From Acetobacter thailandicus (GTDB taxonomy: Bacteria; Pseudomonadota; Alphaproteobacteria; Acetobacterales; Acetobacteraceae): a stretch of DNA of 60,749 nucleotides. The notes under the pieces are model-generated. The model was not told the origin of the DNA. It saw nothing but the letters and a program-made list of their open reading frames with translations, and did no database searches. Made by a program: the position numbers and the translations under genes. Positions 1-8,813 of this stretch are shown piece after piece (position 1 is the stretch's first letter; each line of letters begins with the position of its first letter). Location of the stretch: positions 1-60,749 of the forward strand of contig NZ_WOSV01000010.1 of the NCBI RefSeq assembly GCF_011516655.1, read 5' to 3'.

Positions 1-35
1 ATCTGACTCTCAGATAGTAAAAATACGTCACTCAC
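1..35 (-). CDS. IS5-family transposase, N-terminal fragment (partial at window edge)
   Basis: Only the first 11 codons are visible: a GTG start at 35 and residues VSDVFLLSESQ. The same N-terminus, VSDVFLLSERQ, occurs in the deletion derivative at 34328. That derivative also carries the C-terminus of the same transposase family, so the assignment rests on the family comparison inside this window. The remainder lies outside the window. Confidence 0.7.
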   Translation of the reverse strand, partial: MSDVFLLSESQ

Positions 36-110
36 AGGCTCATCCTCCATCGGTAAGCCTGTGAATCACAATCTCTCGCTCAGTTCAATAAATTAATAGG
101 TCCTGAGCCT
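1..110 (-). mobile_element. End of an IS5-family insertion sequence (left part outside window)
   Basis: Read on the minus strand this is the 5' terminal region of an IS5-family element. It starts with the terminal repeat TTAGGCTCAGGACC (plus-strand end near 110), continues through a ~75 bp untranslated stretch and reaches a GTG start for the transposase at 33-35. The same terminal sequence recurs at 34251, 34953 and, as the opposite end, at 60639. The element breaks off at the window edge. It sits inside the coding sequence of the adhesin that continues to the right, and the adhesin reading frame is closed by a TAG at 97-99 inside the IS. Confidence 0.85.
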
Positions 111-111
111 A

Positions 112-2340
112 AGTGGCACATGGAGCGCGACCGTCACTGCCGATGGTCAGACAGAATATGTCAGCGGAAGTACAGTTGTTAGTGGCGCCGTTGCGCTTGC
201 TAACGGTGTCACTTTAACCGTTGGTAGTGGTGCAGTTGTTTCTGGTTTGAGTACCTCAGCCAGTACTGTCATTGTCAAGAGCGGGGGAACTCTGAAAGAT
301 ACCAGTCTGGTCAACGGGACGCTTTATGCTAGTTCCGGGGCGATAAGTGATGAGAATAGCCTGAATTCAGTGGCAGCTTATTTTTTATCTGGTTCTGTGT
401 CTGAAAATGATAGTTTTTACACAACATCAGGAAACAGTTTAAAATACGTTTACGTTTCTTCGGGGGCAGCACTTTATTCACCAGTTATTTCTTCTGGTGG
501 TTTCGTTTACCTTAGTTCTGGTGGGTTCATATCCGGAGGCTCATTATCGACGAGTGGTGTTTTAAGTGCTTCTGCGGGCTCAGTTGTTACTAATTTCGGT
601 GAAATTGCCGGAGGGAGTGCAACATTTAGTGGCTCATACGGTAATAATCTTTCTGCGCCGGTAACATACGGTCAAATTCTGACTGGCAGCTGGACCGCAG
701 CGGAGAGTTCTGCAGGTATAGTGACTTACACCAGTGGGACAACGACGGTATCAGGTGCTGTTTCGCTTGCAGGCGGCGCAACTCTGAATATCCAGGCCGG
801 AACTGTTGTTTCGGGACTGGGTACTGTTTCGGGCGGGATCGCAACGGTCAATGTTGCCAGTGGTGCTACCCTGCTGGATTCTTATATTCAGAATGGATAC
901 GTGAATGTTGCCTCGGGCGGCACGACCAGCGGTAATAAAATAGACTCTACGGTTCTTACTCTCTCTGCTGGCGCTTCTTCGGTTGAAGATATCATTTACT
1001 ATGATAAGAATTATGGCGCTGACATGACCTATGTCAGTTCAGGTGCTTTTTTAATTAATCCGGTTCTGTCTTCTGGTGGTACGGCCTCAGTGCTCGCTGG
1101 TGGTGTTGTTTCTGGCGGTGAAATTTATGCTAGTGGCGGGTTGATCTCTGCTACAGGTGCTTCTGTCAGTGGTCTGAATTATGTGGCTGATGGTTTTACA
1201 AATAGCGCTAATTATAATGCGGCTTCAGTTGTTCCAACATCTGCACTTGAGTTTTCATATTCATCAACGTCTCTTACAGGCACCTGGAGCGCTGTGCTGA
1301 ATAACGATAATCAGACAGTGTATCAGAGTGGCAGTACCATCGTGTCAGGCGCTGTAAGTCTTGCCGGTGGCGCGACCCTGAACATCCAGAGCGGGGCTGT
1401 TGTTTCGGGTCTTTACGCATCGGGTGGGGCGGGCGTTATTCACATTGCCTCTGGCGGTGAGCTTATTTCTTCATATTTAGGCTACACAAATATTTATGTG
1501 AGTTCAGGAGGTACTACAAGCGCTAACCAGTATAATGCGGATGCTATTTATATTTCCGCCGGGGGATCATCTCTGGGTGATACCTACTATGCAAAAGATG
1601 CTTATAGCCAGAACACAGCTATTGTAAGCAGCGGAGGATATGTTTCAGGCGCTGATGTTTTGCCCGGTGGTAATATTATAGTTTATAATGGTGGCACTTA
1701 TGCCGGAGGGTATGTCGTTACCGGCACGATCGTTGCGCCCGAAAGAACAATACCGGGCGGCGTAGTTACCTCTAATACCGGGGCAACAGTATCTGATGTG
1801 ACCGTTGTTGGTGAAGATGTCACTAATATGCTGTCGGGTAATACGATAGGTTCAGGGGCTTCACCAGTTCTTACATTTTCATATTCAGCGACATCTCTTA
1901 CTGGTATCTGGAGTGCCGTGTTGAATAGCGATAAGCAAACAGTTTACCAGAGTAATACAACGGTGGTGTCAGGTCCCGTTTATCTGACAAATGGCCTTAC
2001 ATTACATATTGAAAGCGGCGCTGTCGTATCCGGGGTAAACACTCAGTCCGGTGGCATTGATAATATTTATGTTTCTTCCGGCGGCACTCTTGCTGATTCT
2101 TACATTCAGAATGGCTATGTTTATATCAGCTCGGGTGGTGTAACCAGCGCGAACCAGTTTAACTCGGACCCTGTTTATGTGAGTTCTGGTGCGACCTCTG
2201 TTGATGATATTTATTATAATTCTGCCTATGGTGTTGACCCTGTTTATGTGAGCTCCGGCGGCACCTTGTCTAATGCTTATGTTCTTACAGGTGGCAATGT
2301 TTTAGCATCATCCGGTTCCGTTGTGCAGGACATCGTTTCT
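112..2340 (+). repeat. Four long intragenic repeats in the adhesin passenger
   Basis: A module of the form (T)GxWSAxxxxxxQTxYxSGxTxVSGAVxLAxGxTLxIxxGxVVSGL begins near 115, 685, 1279 and 1903, giving periods of about 570, 594 and 624 bp. Each copy is followed by shorter VSSGG / NQFN-type repeats. The third and fourth copies are the most alike. Repeats of this kind let passengers grow or shrink by recombination. Confidence 0.8.
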
Positions 2341-3438
2341 TACGGTGGGTCAGTCAGCAGCGTGGATGGAACTATCACGAATGACTCTGGTAATCCCTGC
2401 TTCCTGGCAGGTGCAAACTTCCAGACCCCGGAGGGTGACGTTGTTGTAGAAAACCTTCGGGAGGGTGATGTTGTTGCAACCTATAACCCTGATAATGGTG
2501 CGTTTGAATACAGTAAAGTTACATGGGTAGGTAAAGGCAGGCGTCATGCAAGCGTCCACCTGGAGGATGATTTATCAGGTTATCCCGTACGCATTTTGCG
2601 CGATGCACTGGCAGACGGCGTACCTTCAGCCGACTTGCTGATCACCTCAGAGCACTCTTTGTTTTTCAATGGCGGCTTTGTGCCAGTGCGAATGCTGGTG
2701 AATGGTTATTCAGTATTTTACGATAAAAATATCTCTGAGTATGAGTATTATCACGTAGAAACTGAAAAACATTCTGTGCTGATTGCCAGTAATGTCCTGT
2801 CTGAAAGCTATCTCGACACAGGTAACCGTAAAGGCTTTGTGCAGACTGGCCAGGTGGTTCGTCTGGGAGCGGTGAAGCATGACTGGGAAACTGATGCCGT
2901 TGCGCCTTTAACAGTCTCGCGTGATGTGGTGGAGCCTGTGTATCGCTCGATAGAAGAGCGTGCTGTTCAGCTTGGTCTGGTTAAGCACAGGGAAGAACCT
3001 GAGCATGTTGTGGATCATGGTTTGTACCTCTTAACTCAGAATGGAGGGGTGATCCGTCAGGTCCGTAATATAGATGGAAAAGCCCTGTTTATGCTGCCGG
3101 CTGGTGTGGAGAGTGTGGTGCTGATGTCACGGGCGTCTCGTCCCTGTGATGTTATTGGCCCGTTTGTCGATGATCGCCGTCAGCTTGGTGTGCTGGTGGG
3201 TGAGATCGTTCTGACTGAAGGGAATGACCTGCGCCATATTACCACGCATGCAGAGAAGTTTGATATGTCTGGCTGGCATGGGCTTGAGGGTGGCCCGGCA
3301 CGCTGGACAAATGGGGCTGCCAGTCTGCCTCTTAGCCGCAGAGCACCATCTGACATTGCGTCTCTGAGTGTGCAGATCTGTCAGGCAGGTCCGTATCTGG
3401 CAGAAAATAAGAAAAGGAAGGCCGTACAGGTTGCCTGA
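112..3438 (+). CDS. Hint-domain adhesin with AIDA-like passenger repeats, 5'-truncated by an IS
   Basis: This is a large surface-type protein whose beginning has been removed by the IS at 1-110. From 112 the frame is open and already encodes a repeat unit (GTWSATVTADGQ), so the first available start (TTG at 247) is internal and probably not the native one. Most of the protein is Ser/Gly/Thr/Val-rich with VSSGGT / VVSGA strand-loop-strand motifs, as in AIDA-like autotransporter passengers. The C-terminal third (from residue ~715, counted from 247) is a Hint domain: NPCFLAG with the candidate nucleophile Cys718, followed by VENLREGD and ITSEHSLFF. No beta-barrel translocator is visible. Hint-tailed adhesins are common in Acetobacteraceae; the role is probably surface attachment. 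Whether the fragment is expressed is doubtful, so it could equally be called a pseudogene. A strong terminator follows. Confidence 0.8.
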   Translation, partial: SGTWSATVTADGQTEYVSGSTVVSGAVALANGVTLTVGSGAVVSGLSTSASTVIVKSGGTLKDTSLVNGTLYASSGAISDENSLNSVAAYFLSGSVSENDSFYTTSGNSLKYVYVSSGAALYSPVISSGGFVYLSSGGFISGGSLSTSGVLSASAGSVVTNFGEIAGGSATFSGSYGNNLSAPVTYGQILTGSWTAAESSAGIVTYTSGTTTVSGAVSLAGGATLNIQAGTVVSGLGTVSGGIATVNVASGATLLDSYIQNGYVNVASGGTTSGNKIDSTVLTLSAGASSVEDIIYYDKNYGADMTYVSSGAFLINPVLSSGGTASVLAGGVVSGGEIYASGGLISATGASVSGLNYVADGFTNSANYNAASVVPTSALEFSYSSTSLTGTWSAVLNNDNQTVYQSGSTIVSGAVSLAGGATLNIQSGAVVSGLYASGGAGVIHIASGGELISSYLGYTNIYVSSGGTTSANQYNADAIYISAGGSSLGDTYYAKDAYSQNTAIVSSGGYVSGADVLPGGNIIVYNGGTYAGGYVVTGTIVAPERTIPGGVVTSNTGATVSDVTVVGEDVTNMLSGNTIGSGASPVLTFSYSATSLTGIWSAVLNSDKQTVYQSNTTVVSGPVYLTNGLTLHIESGAVVSGVNTQSGGIDNIYVSSGGTLADSYIQNGYVYISSGGVTSANQFNSDPVYVSSGATSVDDIYYNSAYGVDPVYVSSGGTLSNAYVLTGGNVLASSGSVVQDIVSYGGSVSSVDGTITNDSGNPCFLAGANFQTPEGDVVVENLREGDVVATYNPDNGAFEYSKVTWVGKGRRHASVHLEDDLSGYPVRILRDALADGVPSADLLITSEHSLFFNGGFVPVRMLVNGYSVFYDKNISEYEYYHVETEKHSVLIASNVLSESYLDTGNRKGFVQTGQVVRLGAVKHDWETDAVAPLTVSRDVVEPVYRSIEERAVQLGLVKHREEPEHVVDHGLYLLTQNGGVIRQVRNIDGKALFMLPAGVESVVLMSRASRPCDVIGPFVDDRRQLGVLVGEIVLTEGNDLRHITTHAEKFDMSGWHGLEGGPARWTNGAASLPLSRRAPSDIASLSVQICQAGPYLAENKKRKAVQVA

Positions 3439-3474
3439 TTAGTCTTCTGCAATTGTCTTAAGTAGTTTTTATGG

Positions 3475-3511
3475 AAAAAGACCTCTCATATTTAATGAGA
3501 GGTCTTTTTTT
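3475..3511. terminator. Bidirectional intrinsic terminator
   Basis: A perfect 10-bp stem (GACCTCTCAT at 3480-3489, ATGAGAGGTC at 3495-3504) has loop ATTTA. It is flanked by a T-run on the right and an A-run on the left, so it can serve both the adhesin gene and the converging HdeD-like gene. Confidence 0.9.
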
Positions 3512-3529
3512 ATTCTGACTATTTTTAAA

Positions 3530-4060
3530 TCAGGATGCTTGACTTCTGCGCAGTGCCAGGCCCAGCTGCAGCCAGCTCATGCCGCTAATTATCAGCTCAA
3601 CAGCAACAAATGTGCCGATCAGCCACAACCCTGACCATGGCAGGGTGAAATACAGGCAAAAACCGACAACCAGACTGATGAGGCCACTAAATAAAATAAT
3701 GCCCCAGCCATGTAGTGCGCGGTGCTTCACCGCCATAATGCAGCGCGTTATACCTGCGACGATAAAACAGGCTGAGGCGAAAAGCGTGATCATTGTCGCG
3801 CCGGCAACGGGCTCCTGGATGATAAAAACTCCGGCGAGAATATAAAGAAGCCCTGCGATGAGTGAGAAGAAGAATCCCCCCCAGTCTTTAACTGCAAATG
3901 CGTGAAAAAGCTGTGCTGCTCCACCAACGATCAGTACGAATCCAATGAAAATTGTGCTGGCCAGTGTGACAAATACAGTGTCGATACAGGCAGAAAAGCC
4001 AAGTAAAATAAGGGAGATGCCTAAGCCGACAAATAGTCCCCATTTTTTGGTAACGGGCAT
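3530..4060 (-). CDS. HdeD-family membrane protein (DUF308)
   Basis: A 176-residue, very hydrophobic protein with about six predicted transmembrane segments, for example GLFVGLGISLILLGFSACI, FIGFVLIVGGAAQLFHAF and LIAGLLYILAGVFII. The paired-helix pattern is that of HdeD/DUF308 proteins, which in enterobacteria are linked to acid resistance; the molecular activity of the family is not established. I chose the ATG at 4060 because AAGGAGC lies seven bases upstream on the minus strand; an upstream in-frame start at 4114 has no such site and would add 18 residues. The gene is monocistronic and converges on the adhesin terminator. A role in acid or membrane stress would suit an acetic acid bacterium, but that is inference. 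Confidence 0.85.
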   Translation of the reverse strand: MPVTKKWGLFVGLGISLILLGFSACIDTVFVTLASTIFIGFVLIVGGAAQLFHAFAVKDWGGFFFSLIAGLLYILAGVFIIQEPVAGATMITLFASACFIVAGITRCIMAVKHRALHGWGIILFSGLISLVVGFCLYFTLPWSGLWLIGTFVAVELIISGMSWLQLGLALRRSQAS

Positions 4061-4187
4061 ACAAAGAGCTCCTTTGATTATAGCCGACAGCCTGTGTTTA
4101 TAAGCTGGTTGCAAATATCACGTGGGCAGCCTGACTTACTTCTCTTTATATATCACCGAATATTTGTGTTAAGTATGCAAAGATAAG

Positions 4188-4216
4188 TTGACAGAAGAGG
4201 CACCTTTACGTAATGG
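4188..4216 (+). promoter_or_regulatory. Probable sigma-70 promoter of rpsD
   Basis: A consensus -35 (TTGACA, 4188-4193) is followed after 17 bases by TAATGG (4211-4216). It is the only good promoter-like pair between the HdeD-like gene and rpsD, and would give an untranslated leader of roughly 180 bases. Confidence 0.55.
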
Positions 4217-4376
4217 CAACTCTCATTGTCGGGAATGTGGACAGGTCGGCTGCCGCGAACGGATTTATGCTCCCGTTTGCCAGTGATACGAGTTGTGCCC
4301 GCTCTGATCCGTGGGGGACAGAGACTACCGGTGTAATCGTCAGAGAAAGAAAACTGTGTTCAGTTTTTGTTTTCTG
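4215..4376 (+). promoter_or_regulatory. Structured rpsD leader, or small RNA with terminator-like hairpin
   Basis: The 342-base interval before rpsD (4061-4402) has no gene but several hairpins. GGCAACTC (4215-4222) pairs with GAGTTGTGCC (4290-4299), allowing a bulge. CGAACGG (4256-4262) pairs with CCGTTTG (4273-4279). CTCTG pairs with CAGAG at 4302-4322. Last comes a 16-position stem, 4341-4356 with 4361-4376 around loop TGTT, with one mismatch and two G-U pairs, whose 3' arm is T-rich like an intrinsic terminator. It ends 26 bases before the rpsD ATG. It could be an attenuator or S4-binding leader, or a separate small RNA. I recognise no known RNA family. Confidence 0.4.
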
Positions 4377-4402
4377 GCAGAAATGGAAGTGAAGAGCGCC
4401 AG

Positions 4403-5020
4403 ATGTCTAAGCGCCTTGAGAGCAAGTACAAAATTAACCGCCGCCTGGGTGTAAACCTCTGGGGCCGTGCAAAATCTCCGGTTAACCGCCGTGAGTATGG
4501 CCCAGGTCAGCACGGGCAGCGTCGTAAAAGCAAACCATCTGACTTCTCAGTACAGCTGATGGCTAAGCAGAAGCTGAAAGGTTACTACGGTAACATCAGC
4601 GAAAAACAGTTCCGTCGTTACTACCAGGAAGCTGTTCGTCGTAAAGGTGATACATCAGAAAACCTGATCAACCTGCTCGAGCGTCGTCTGGATGCGGTAA
4701 TTTACCGTATGAAATTTGCGATCACACCGTTCGCAGCACGTCAGTTCATCAACCATGGCCACATCACGGTTAATGGTCGTAAAATGAACATCCCGTCTTA
4801 CCTTGTTAAAGATGGTGACGTTATCGAACTGCGTGAAAAATCAAAACAGCTTGCTATCGTTCTTGACGCGACGCAGACCAATGAGCGTGACGTTCCTGAA
4901 TATATGGAAGCTGATCACCGCCAGATGAAGGGCACCTTCCTGCGTGGTCCTAAATTCTCTGACGTACCTTATCCGGTACAGATGGAACCAAACCTGGTCG
5001 TCGAATTCTATTCACGTTAA
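4403..5020 (+). CDS. rpsD: 30S ribosomal protein S4
   Basis: A 205-residue protein of the size usual for bacterial S4. It binds 16S rRNA early in small-subunit assembly. It has the N-terminal [20 protein letters not shown] segment, the GPGQHGQRR motif typical of alphaproteobacterial S4, and an S4 RNA-binding domain (residues ~95-160) with [13 protein letters not shown] and [10 protein letters not shown]. The C-terminus is VVEFYSR. The ATG at 4403 fits the family N-terminus; a longer in-frame start at 4367 lies within a T-rich hairpin and is not credible. The gene stands alone, as is common for rpsD in alphaproteobacteria, and is followed by a hairpin and then prfC. Confidence 0.97.
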   Translation: MSKRLESKYKINRRLGVNLWGRAKSPVNRREYGPGQHGQRRKSKPSDFSVQLMAKQKLKGYYGNISEKQFRRYYQEAVRRKGDTSENLINLLERRLDAVIYRMKFAITPFAARQFINHGHITVNGRKMNIPSYLVKDGDVIELREKSKQLAIVLDATQTNERDVPEYMEADHRQMKGTFLRGPKFSDVPYPVQMEPNLVVEFYSR

Positions 5021-5042
5021 TAGTTTCGTTTTTGATCAGCAC

Positions 5043-5076
5043 AACGCCGGGTGGGGCTTTGCCTCTGCCCGGCGTT
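5043..5076 (+). terminator. Hairpin terminator after rpsD
   Basis: A nine-base perfect stem (AACGCCGGG at 5043-5051, CCCGGCGTT at 5068-5076) encloses a 16-base loop. The following T-run is weak (TTTGCCGTTTT), so termination may be partial. Confidence 0.55.
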
Positions 5077-5118
5077 TGCCGTTTTACCCTGTTTTCTTTT
5101 CCAGCCGGATGAGCTGCC

Positions 5119-6669
5119 ATGCCTGATGATATGCCCGTAACTGAACTGACCACGGAAATCGCGCGTCGTCGTACGTTTGCTATCATTTCCCATCCGGATG
5201 CTGGTAAAACAACCCTGACAGAACGTATTCTGCGTGCCGGCGGTGCTATTCAGCTTGCCGGTAATGTGCGTGCCAAGGGCGAACGTCGCAGAACTCGCTC
5301 TGACTGGATGAATATCGAACGTGACCGTGGTATTTCAGTTGTCAGTTCGGTTATGACGTTTGAATATGGCGGGTGTATTTTTAATCTGCTTGATACCCCG
5401 GGCCATGAAGATTTCTCTGAAGATACATATCGTACTCTGACGGCTGTTGATTCTGCTGTTATGGTTATTGATGCGGCCAAAGGTATTGAGGACCGTACAC
5501 GCAAACTGTTCGAAATCTGCCGTCTGCGTGATATTCCTATCGTTACCTTTATCAATAAAATGGACCGTGAAGCACAGGACCCATTTGCTTTGCTTGATGA
5601 GGTCGGTTCCTCGCTGGCGCTTGACACAGCCCCGGCAACCTGGCCGGTCGGACGTGCTGCGGGCTTTATCGGTACGTATGATTTTTTAACGAAAAAGCTT
5701 CATACTCAGGGGGATATTCCTGAAACTGATCCCAGGCGTGTGCAGCTGGCAGAAGAGCTTGAGCTGGCAGAAGCCGCTTTACCTGAGTTCGACCGTGAGG
5801 CTTTTGATGCGGGTCATCTGACACCTGTTTTCTTTGGTAGTGCGATGAAAGAAATCGGTGTTCTTGACCTGCTGGATGCTCTGGTGGCGTTTGGTCCGTC
5901 TCCGCGCGATCAGAAGGCTGAAAACCGCACGGTCAGTGCTGCTGAACCTGATATGACGGCTCTGGTTTTTAAAATCCAGGCGAATATGGACCCTAATCAC
6001 CGTGACCGTATTGCCTTTGCCCGTATTTGTTCGGGCAAGCTGGTACGCGGTATGCGGCTGCGCCATGCCCGCACGGGTAAGAGCTTTGCGGTACATACGC
6101 CACAGTTCTTTTTTGCACGTGATCGTCAGCTGGCTGAAGAAGCTTTTGCAGGAGATGTGGTCGGTATTCCCAATCATGGTACCCTGCGCATTGGTGATAC
6201 ACTGACTGAGAATGAAGACCTGCAATTTACCGGGGTGCCGCATTTTGCTCCGGAGATTTTGCGTCGTGTCAGGCTTGATGATGCTATGAAAGCTAAAAAG
6301 CTGAAACAGGCGCTGATGCAGCTGGCCGAGGAAGGCGTTGTGCAGTTATTCCGCCCCCAGGATGGTGCGCAGCCGATTGTTGGCGTTGTTGGTACCCTGC
6401 AGCTTGATGTTTTGCAGGCTCGCCTTAAAGCTGAATATGGTGTGGCCATAGGCTTTGATGCAGTGCCGTTCTCGCTGGCGCGCTGGGTTTCCGGGCCACG
6501 TGATAAAATTGAATCCTTTGCTCAGGTGAACCGTAGCGCAATGGCGGATGACCTTGATGATCATCCTGTTTTTCTCGCATCATCCTCTTTCATGATGCGT
6601 CGTACGCAGGAGCAAAATCCCGATATCAGCTTCCATGATATCAGGCAGATTGGTCTCGAAGTGAGCTGA
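5119..6669 (+). CDS. prfC: Peptide chain release factor 3
   Basis: A 516-residue translational GTPase that recycles class I release factors from the ribosome after stop-codon recognition. The G domain is complete: the P-loop SHPDAGKTTLTE (residues ~25-36), the switch II motif DTPGHEDFSEDT (~94-105) and the NKMD guanine-specificity motif (~148-151). Elongation-factor-like domain II and the RF3 C-terminal domain follow (PQFFFARDRQLAEEAFAGD, then VGVVGTLQLDVLQARLKAEY). The length matches RF3 (about 520-530) rather than EF-G. It starts 98 bases after rpsD; a GATGAG sequence precedes the ATG. A hairpin follows the stop. Confidence 0.95.
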   Translation: MPDDMPVTELTTEIARRRTFAIISHPDAGKTTLTERILRAGGAIQLAGNVRAKGERRRTRSDWMNIERDRGISVVSSVMTFEYGGCIFNLLDTPGHEDFSEDTYRTLTAVDSAVMVIDAAKGIEDRTRKLFEICRLRDIPIVTFINKMDREAQDPFALLDEVGSSLALDTAPATWPVGRAAGFIGTYDFLTKKLHTQGDIPETDPRRVQLAEELELAEAALPEFDREAFDAGHLTPVFFGSAMKEIGVLDLLDALVAFGPSPRDQKAENRTVSAAEPDMTALVFKIQANMDPNHRDRIAFARICSGKLVRGMRLRHARTGKSFAVHTPQFFFARDRQLAEEAFAGDVVGIPNHGTLRIGDTLTENEDLQFTGVPHFAPEILRRVRLDDAMKAKKLKQALMQLAEEGVVQLFRPQDGAQPIVGVVGTLQLDVLQARLKAEYGVAIGFDAVPFSLARWVSGPRDKIESFAQVNRSAMADDLDDHPVFLASSSFMMRRTQEQNPDISFHDIRQIGLEVS

Positions 6670-6680
6670 AATTCTTTAAA

Positions 6681-6712
6681 GATTGCCTCTGCTTTCAGAG
6701 GTGATCTTGTTT
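6681..6712 (+). terminator. Terminator after prfC
   Basis: CCTCTG (6686-6691) and CAGAGG (6696-6701) form a tight stem with loop CTTT, extended by GAT/ATC outside and followed by TTGTTTTTC. The rest of the 221-base gap to the next gene shows no coding potential. Confidence 0.7.
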
Positions 6713-6890
6713 TTCTTCCTGCCAGACAGACAATAAAAAACAGGAAAAGTAACACAGCTGTTTTCTGAAGAGGGCAGATAAAATGTCCCATGCCTCGGCA
6801 TAGTTTACAGTTGAGGCAAGGTCAGGCCGCTATGCATGCTGTTATACTATCTGGTATTAACAGCGTATTTTACAGAAAAGCTTTGAAATA

Positions 6891-7610
6891 TTATAAAACA
6901 GGACGGCAGTTCAGGAGCGCTTTACTGGTTGGCAGAAGGTCGGGCCGTTTTGCCCATTGAGCAATGTGCTGGTCCGTTAACAAAATAAGCTGGTCATATT
7001 CTGTGTTGCCACTCTGCTTCCAGCATGTTTCGACCGCGTCGAAAGTCAGGTGGGTGGTCATATAGAGGCAGACATCGAGAATGCGGGTGCCAGGGTGCCT
7101 GACGATCAGTCGGGGTGAACTGACTTCGATGCTGTCCGGGGGAAGTCCGAGTTCTTCTTCTGCTTCAGCCAGAAGCTGTTCTTTCAGATTAACGGCGTCA
7201 GATGCCTCACGTTTTTCGATACTGCCAGCGGGTGGGCTTTGCCAGAAATTCCCCTGGTAAACGGAGGAGGGGTGTCTGCGCCCTAAAACGTACCCCTGCG
7301 GGGTGCGCAGCAGGCCGGTCACGGCAAGAGGGTTAAGCTTTAGCTTGCTGAAAAGAGAGGGATTTTTCATCTGTGCCAGCACCAGGCGATATTCTGTCCA
7401 GTGTCCGGTAATACAGGTGCGGCTGACATGGTCTGCAGAAAAAACACAGCCGTTAAATAACTCAGGCCGTGCTTCACAGGCTTTCGCCCATATATGGCTG
7501 GCTTCAGTCTGGATTTCTGGCGACAGTGTTCCAGGCGGTTGCGTTACTTTGATTTCACAGGCTGGGAAAAGTGGCAGAACAGGCCACAGCCCGGGGAATA
7601 ATGTGCTCAT
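6891..7610 (-). CDS. NUDIX hydrolase family protein
   Basis: A 239-residue protein with a NUDIX fold in its second half. The box is recognisable although its spacing is unusual: GSIEKRE (residues ~130-136) is followed by LLAEAEEELGLP (~145-156), which carries the EEEL glutamates expected to bind Mg2+. Upstream is VTGLLRTPQGYVLGRRHPSS, the usual beta-strand before the box. NUDIX enzymes hydrolyse nucleoside diphosphates linked to another group; the substrate cannot be read from this sequence. The N-terminal ~90 residues (WPVLPLFPACEIKV and on) resemble a lid or dimerisation region. It is separated from the isocitrate dehydrogenase gene by a hairpin at 7647-7671. Confidence 0.75.
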   Translation of the reverse strand: MSTLFPGLWPVLPLFPACEIKVTQPPGTLSPEIQTEASHIWAKACEARPELFNGCVFSADHVSRTCITGHWTEYRLVLAQMKNPSLFSKLKLNPLAVTGLLRTPQGYVLGRRHPSSVYQGNFWQSPPAGSIEKREASDAVNLKEQLLAEAEEELGLPPDSIEVSSPRLIVRHPGTRILDVCLYMTTHLTFDAVETCWKQSGNTEYDQLILLTDQHIAQWAKRPDLLPTSKALLNCRPVL

Positions 7611-7646
7611 TGTTCTGTCACTCTTCCGGCCTGTGTCTGTTTGTAA

Positions 7647-7671
7647 GAAGAGGAGGAAAATCCTCCTCTTC
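7647..7671 (-). terminator. Hairpin downstream of isocitrate dehydrogenase
   Basis: A perfect 11-base stem (GAAGAGGAGGA at 7647-7657 with its complement at 7661-7671) has a three-base loop. On the minus strand no clear U-tract follows, so it may stabilise the icd transcript 3' end as much as terminate it. Confidence 0.5.
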
Positions 7672-7682
7672 GTAATATCAGA

Positions 7683-8714
7683 TCAGGAAAGCTGCTGTTT
7701 CAGAGCTGCAGTCAGATCTTTTGTGGTTGCGTTGCCACCCAGGTCTTTGGTGCGAATACCGCCCTCTGTGATGGTTTTTTTGATGCCATGGTTAATGCGG
7801 TCAGCCAGGTCCTGACGGCCAACGTGCTGCAGCATCATAACCGCTGCCATAAGCAGGGCCAGCGGGTTGGCAAGGCCTTTACCGGCGATGTCAGGAGCTG
7901 AGCCATGAACAGCTTCAAACACAGCAGCTTTTTCGCCAATATTTGCACCGGGTGCCATACCCAGGCCGCCAACAAGACCCGATGCTAGGTCGGAGAGGAT
8001 GTCACCAAACAGGTTCGTTGTTACGATAACATCAAATTGCCATGGGTTAGTGACAAGCTGCATTGCACAGGCATCAACAATACGGTCGTTGAATTCAACG
8101 CGGCCTTTATATTCTTCTGCAACTTTGCGGCCTTCTTCAAGGAAGATACCGGTCAGCAGTTTAAGAATGTTAGCTTTATGAACCAGCGTTACCGTTTTAC
8201 GGTTGTTGGCAACAGCATAGTCGAACGCAAATTTAACAATACGACGACACTCAGCACGTGAGTTGTAGCCGGTGCTCAGAGCGATTCCTTTTGGGTCATC
8301 ACCGACAGGAACATAATGTTCCATAGCAGCGTAGTAGCCCTCAAGGTTTTCACGGAACATAACGAAGTCAATATCTTCGTAACGGCCACCAGGAATGATG
8401 GTTTTGGTCGGGCGCATATTAGCGAACAGACCAAACTCCTGGCGCATTGTGACGTTAATTGACTTGAAGCCACCACCAACAGGTGTTGTCAGCGGGCCTT
8501 TGAGAGCCAGAGACGTACGGCGGATACTTTCAATGGTCTGTTTGGGCAGTGGGTCGTTGACCGCATCTACTCCTGCCATGCCGGCGAGTTGTTTGTCCCA
8601 TACGAACGGGGCACCGACAGTATCCAGAATCTCGACGACTGAGTCCATAATTTCCGGACCAATACCGTCACCTGGAATAAGGGTTGCAGGAATAGTCTTG
8701 CTGTCTTTAGTCAT
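7683..8714 (-). CDS. icd: NAD-dependent isocitrate dehydrogenase
   Basis: A 343-residue member of the isocitrate/isopropylmalate dehydrogenase family, which decarboxylates isocitrate to 2-oxoglutarate in the TCA cycle. Visible landmarks are [10 protein letters not shown] (~13-22), the substrate loop [12 protein letters not shown] with Ser85, YxxxE-type residues around RENLEGYY (121-128), and the metal-binding [16 protein letters not shown] (~232-247). The coenzyme loop [15 protein letters not shown] carries Asp275-Ile276. In this family Asp/Ile at that position specifies NAD, while NADP enzymes such as that of E. coli have Lys/Tyr. The short length also matches NAD-type enzymes. It is followed by a hairpin and lies 99 bases downstream of the aminopeptidase gene. 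Confidence 0.93.
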   Translation of the reverse strand: MTKDSKTIPATLIPGDGIGPEIMDSVVEILDTVGAPFVWDKQLAGMAGVDAVNDPLPKQTIESIRRTSLALKGPLTTPVGGGFKSINVTMRQEFGLFANMRPTKTIIPGGRYEDIDFVMFRENLEGYYAAMEHYVPVGDDPKGIALSTGYNSRAECRRIVKFAFDYAVANNRKTVTLVHKANILKLLTGIFLEEGRKVAEEYKGRVEFNDRIVDACAMQLVTNPWQFDVIVTTNLFGDILSDLASGLVGGLGMAPGANIGEKAAVFEAVHGSAPDIAGKGLANPLALLMAAVMMLQHVGRQDLADRINHGIKKTITEGGIRTKDLGGNATTKDLTAALKQQLS

Positions 8715-8813
8715 ACTCGAAGCTCCTTACGTTGCCCGCTCTTTTTGCGCCTGTTTACCGGTCGATGCGATTCCCATTTGCGTGACTATACCATTTTGTC
8801 GAGGCAGCTATAC

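Noticed and set aside
112..2340. Repeats as a CRISPR array or tandem satellite
   Set aside because: The repeats are in-frame protein-coding modules of ~600 bases with degenerate copies, not short identical repeats with unique spacers.
2389..2830. Hint domain as a possible intein
   Set aside because: The domain lies in the C-terminal third of an adhesin, not inside a conserved enzyme, and no downstream splice junction with a C-terminal extein of a known protein is seen. A Hint tail of the surface-protein type fits better.
5779..6243. Minus-strand open frame of 154 codons
   Set aside because: Antisense to prfC, which is complete and strongly conserved.
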